DNA from: Neelides folsomi
Lineage: Eukaryota; Arthropoda; Collembola; Neelipleona; Neelidae
Length of the DNA: 64,000 nucleotides
Reading direction: 5' to 3'
NCBI GenBank assembly: GCA_034687125.1
Contig: JAQGBZ010000066.1
Span: forward strand, 62,001-126,000
Shown here in pieces: positions 63,206 through 64,000 of the stretch (its first letter is position 1; the number at the start of each line of letters is the position of its first letter). The notes under the pieces were generated by a model that saw nothing but the letters and a program-made list of their open reading frames with translations, was not told the origin of the DNA and did no database searches. A program made the position numbers and the translations under genes.

Positions 63206-64000
63206 CAATTCAATGATGAAAATTCTACAACGATTATCATTGTTTTATCGATATTAATACGGATGTATAATAAAATATTTGTACAATAGTATTGCTACTA
63301 TTTATATTTAACCTAATTGGATAAATTTTTCAATTTTATTATTAAATTAACTAATTAATGTTTTATATTTTTGATACAAACTGGTTTATTATATTTTAAT
63401 TTTTGTTAACTCATATTGGATTAAATGTTTAAAAAAAATTTCAAATTTATAAATTCTATCTTTTGCTTCATTTATTATAATAAATAAATTATAATCATCA
63501 CAAATTCAAATTATTTATGTGTCAAAATAATCAAAATATGAAATGTTGGGAAAAGGGAAATGTAACATAGGTAGGCACTCGTATAATAACTTTGCTATCT
63601 AATAATATGTACTCATACTGACATCGAGTGTATGAATACAATAGGATTTTGTTGTTTAAGGAGATTGGGTCCATTTGTTCCAAATCGCCTCATTCTTCAC
63701 GATTAGAAGGGGCGAGGAGGGGTCGAATGAGATTAGGGAAGATCAGGTTTGAACATATTTCCTCTCCTCTTTCATTCCTCCCAAGGGCCCCCAAATCTCC
63801 TCCATGTCGAATTGAACGTAAAAGGGCAGTTGGCCTAAGGAGTCGTAAGACCAAATGAACAAATCTCAACCATACTCATATATTACACCACTAAACCAAC
63901 ACATTTCCTTTCTCCCTATGTATATAACTAACATACATAACTATTCCCTTCTACATACTCTAGATTCCTCTTTTACAAGTTAATATACAATGGATTTACC
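63206..64000. other. Right-hand end of the window
   Basis: AT-rich, with a less AT-rich patch at about 63660-63850 (GGGGCGAGGAGGGG and CCTCCCAAGGGCCC). A 76-codon plus frame over that patch shows no protein character. Possibly a mobile-element fragment. Confidence 0.4.

Noticed and set aside
63628-63858. 76-codon Arg/Ser-rich plus frame
   Set aside because: Follows a GC-richer patch of low complexity; no recognisable protein character.

Overview
This is animal nuclear DNA: very AT-rich, with no operons or bacterial ribosome-binding sites. Nearly every gene is cut by short GT-AG introns (about 50-150 nt) whose phases I could reconcile by hand. The gene content (insect-type gustatory receptors, a divergent ionotropic receptor, ZAD-like zinc-finger proteins, a DUF229 protein, tandem cathepsin L and ACE genes) points to an arthropod. 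A springtail or another early-branching hexapod is my best guess, but that is inference. No tRNA, rRNA or CRISPR was recognised.

Layout. 0-1 kb: a two-helix mitochondrial protein resembling TMEM186 (minus strand). 1.5-17.6 kb: a cluster of one zinc-finger family, four intact five-exon genes (1511-3600 minus, 5514-7557 plus, 12738-14926 minus, 15587-17555 plus) and two broken copies (4478-5058, 7859-9113). Inside the cluster sits a coiled-coil gene (9560-12353) that resembles the stalk of KIF7/KIF27/Costal-2 but has no kinesin motor domain. 18-20.2 kb: a PRC1/Ase1-like coiled-coil gene whose second half is not the usual microtubule-binding domain. 21-23 kb: a single-exon ionotropic receptor. 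24-29 kb: a dead and a live copy of a DCXR-like short-chain dehydrogenase, flanking a secreted Gly/His-rich protein and a gutted DDE transposon. 29.3-30.8 kb: a secreted chymotrypsin-like protease. 31.2-32.7 kb: a decayed non-LTR retrotransposon. 33.6-41.3 kb: a two-domain angiotensin-converting enzyme of 33 exons. 42.9-47 kb: two tandem cathepsin L-like genes. 47-50.3 kb: a DUF229 gene with a palindrome-rich element in an intron. 51.2-52.5 kb: an orphan gene. 53.7-56.2 kb: a gustatory receptor with two mobile elements in its introns. 56.9-57.7 kb: POLR1D (RPAC2). 57.8-59.5 kb: a second gustatory receptor, apparently with one nonsense codon, followed by duplicated relics. 61-61.6 kb: a secreted tandem SH3b-like protein. 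62.8-63.2 kb: an 83-residue single-helix membrane protein.

Themes. Local duplication followed by decay is the main process: zinc fingers, SDR, cathepsins, ACE domains, gustatory receptors. The secreted or membrane hydrolases in the middle (ACE, two cathepsins, serine protease, DUF229) look like a digestive/extracellular set, several with a TATA box 30-100 nt upstream of the start. The most unusual items are the motorless KIF7/Costal-2-like gene close to an atypical PRC1-like gene, the zinc-finger family with its own conserved linker motif, the 18-nt microexon carrying a zinc ligand of ACE, and the secreted SH3b protein. All exon boundaries were read by eye from splice consensus and phase, not from transcripts.
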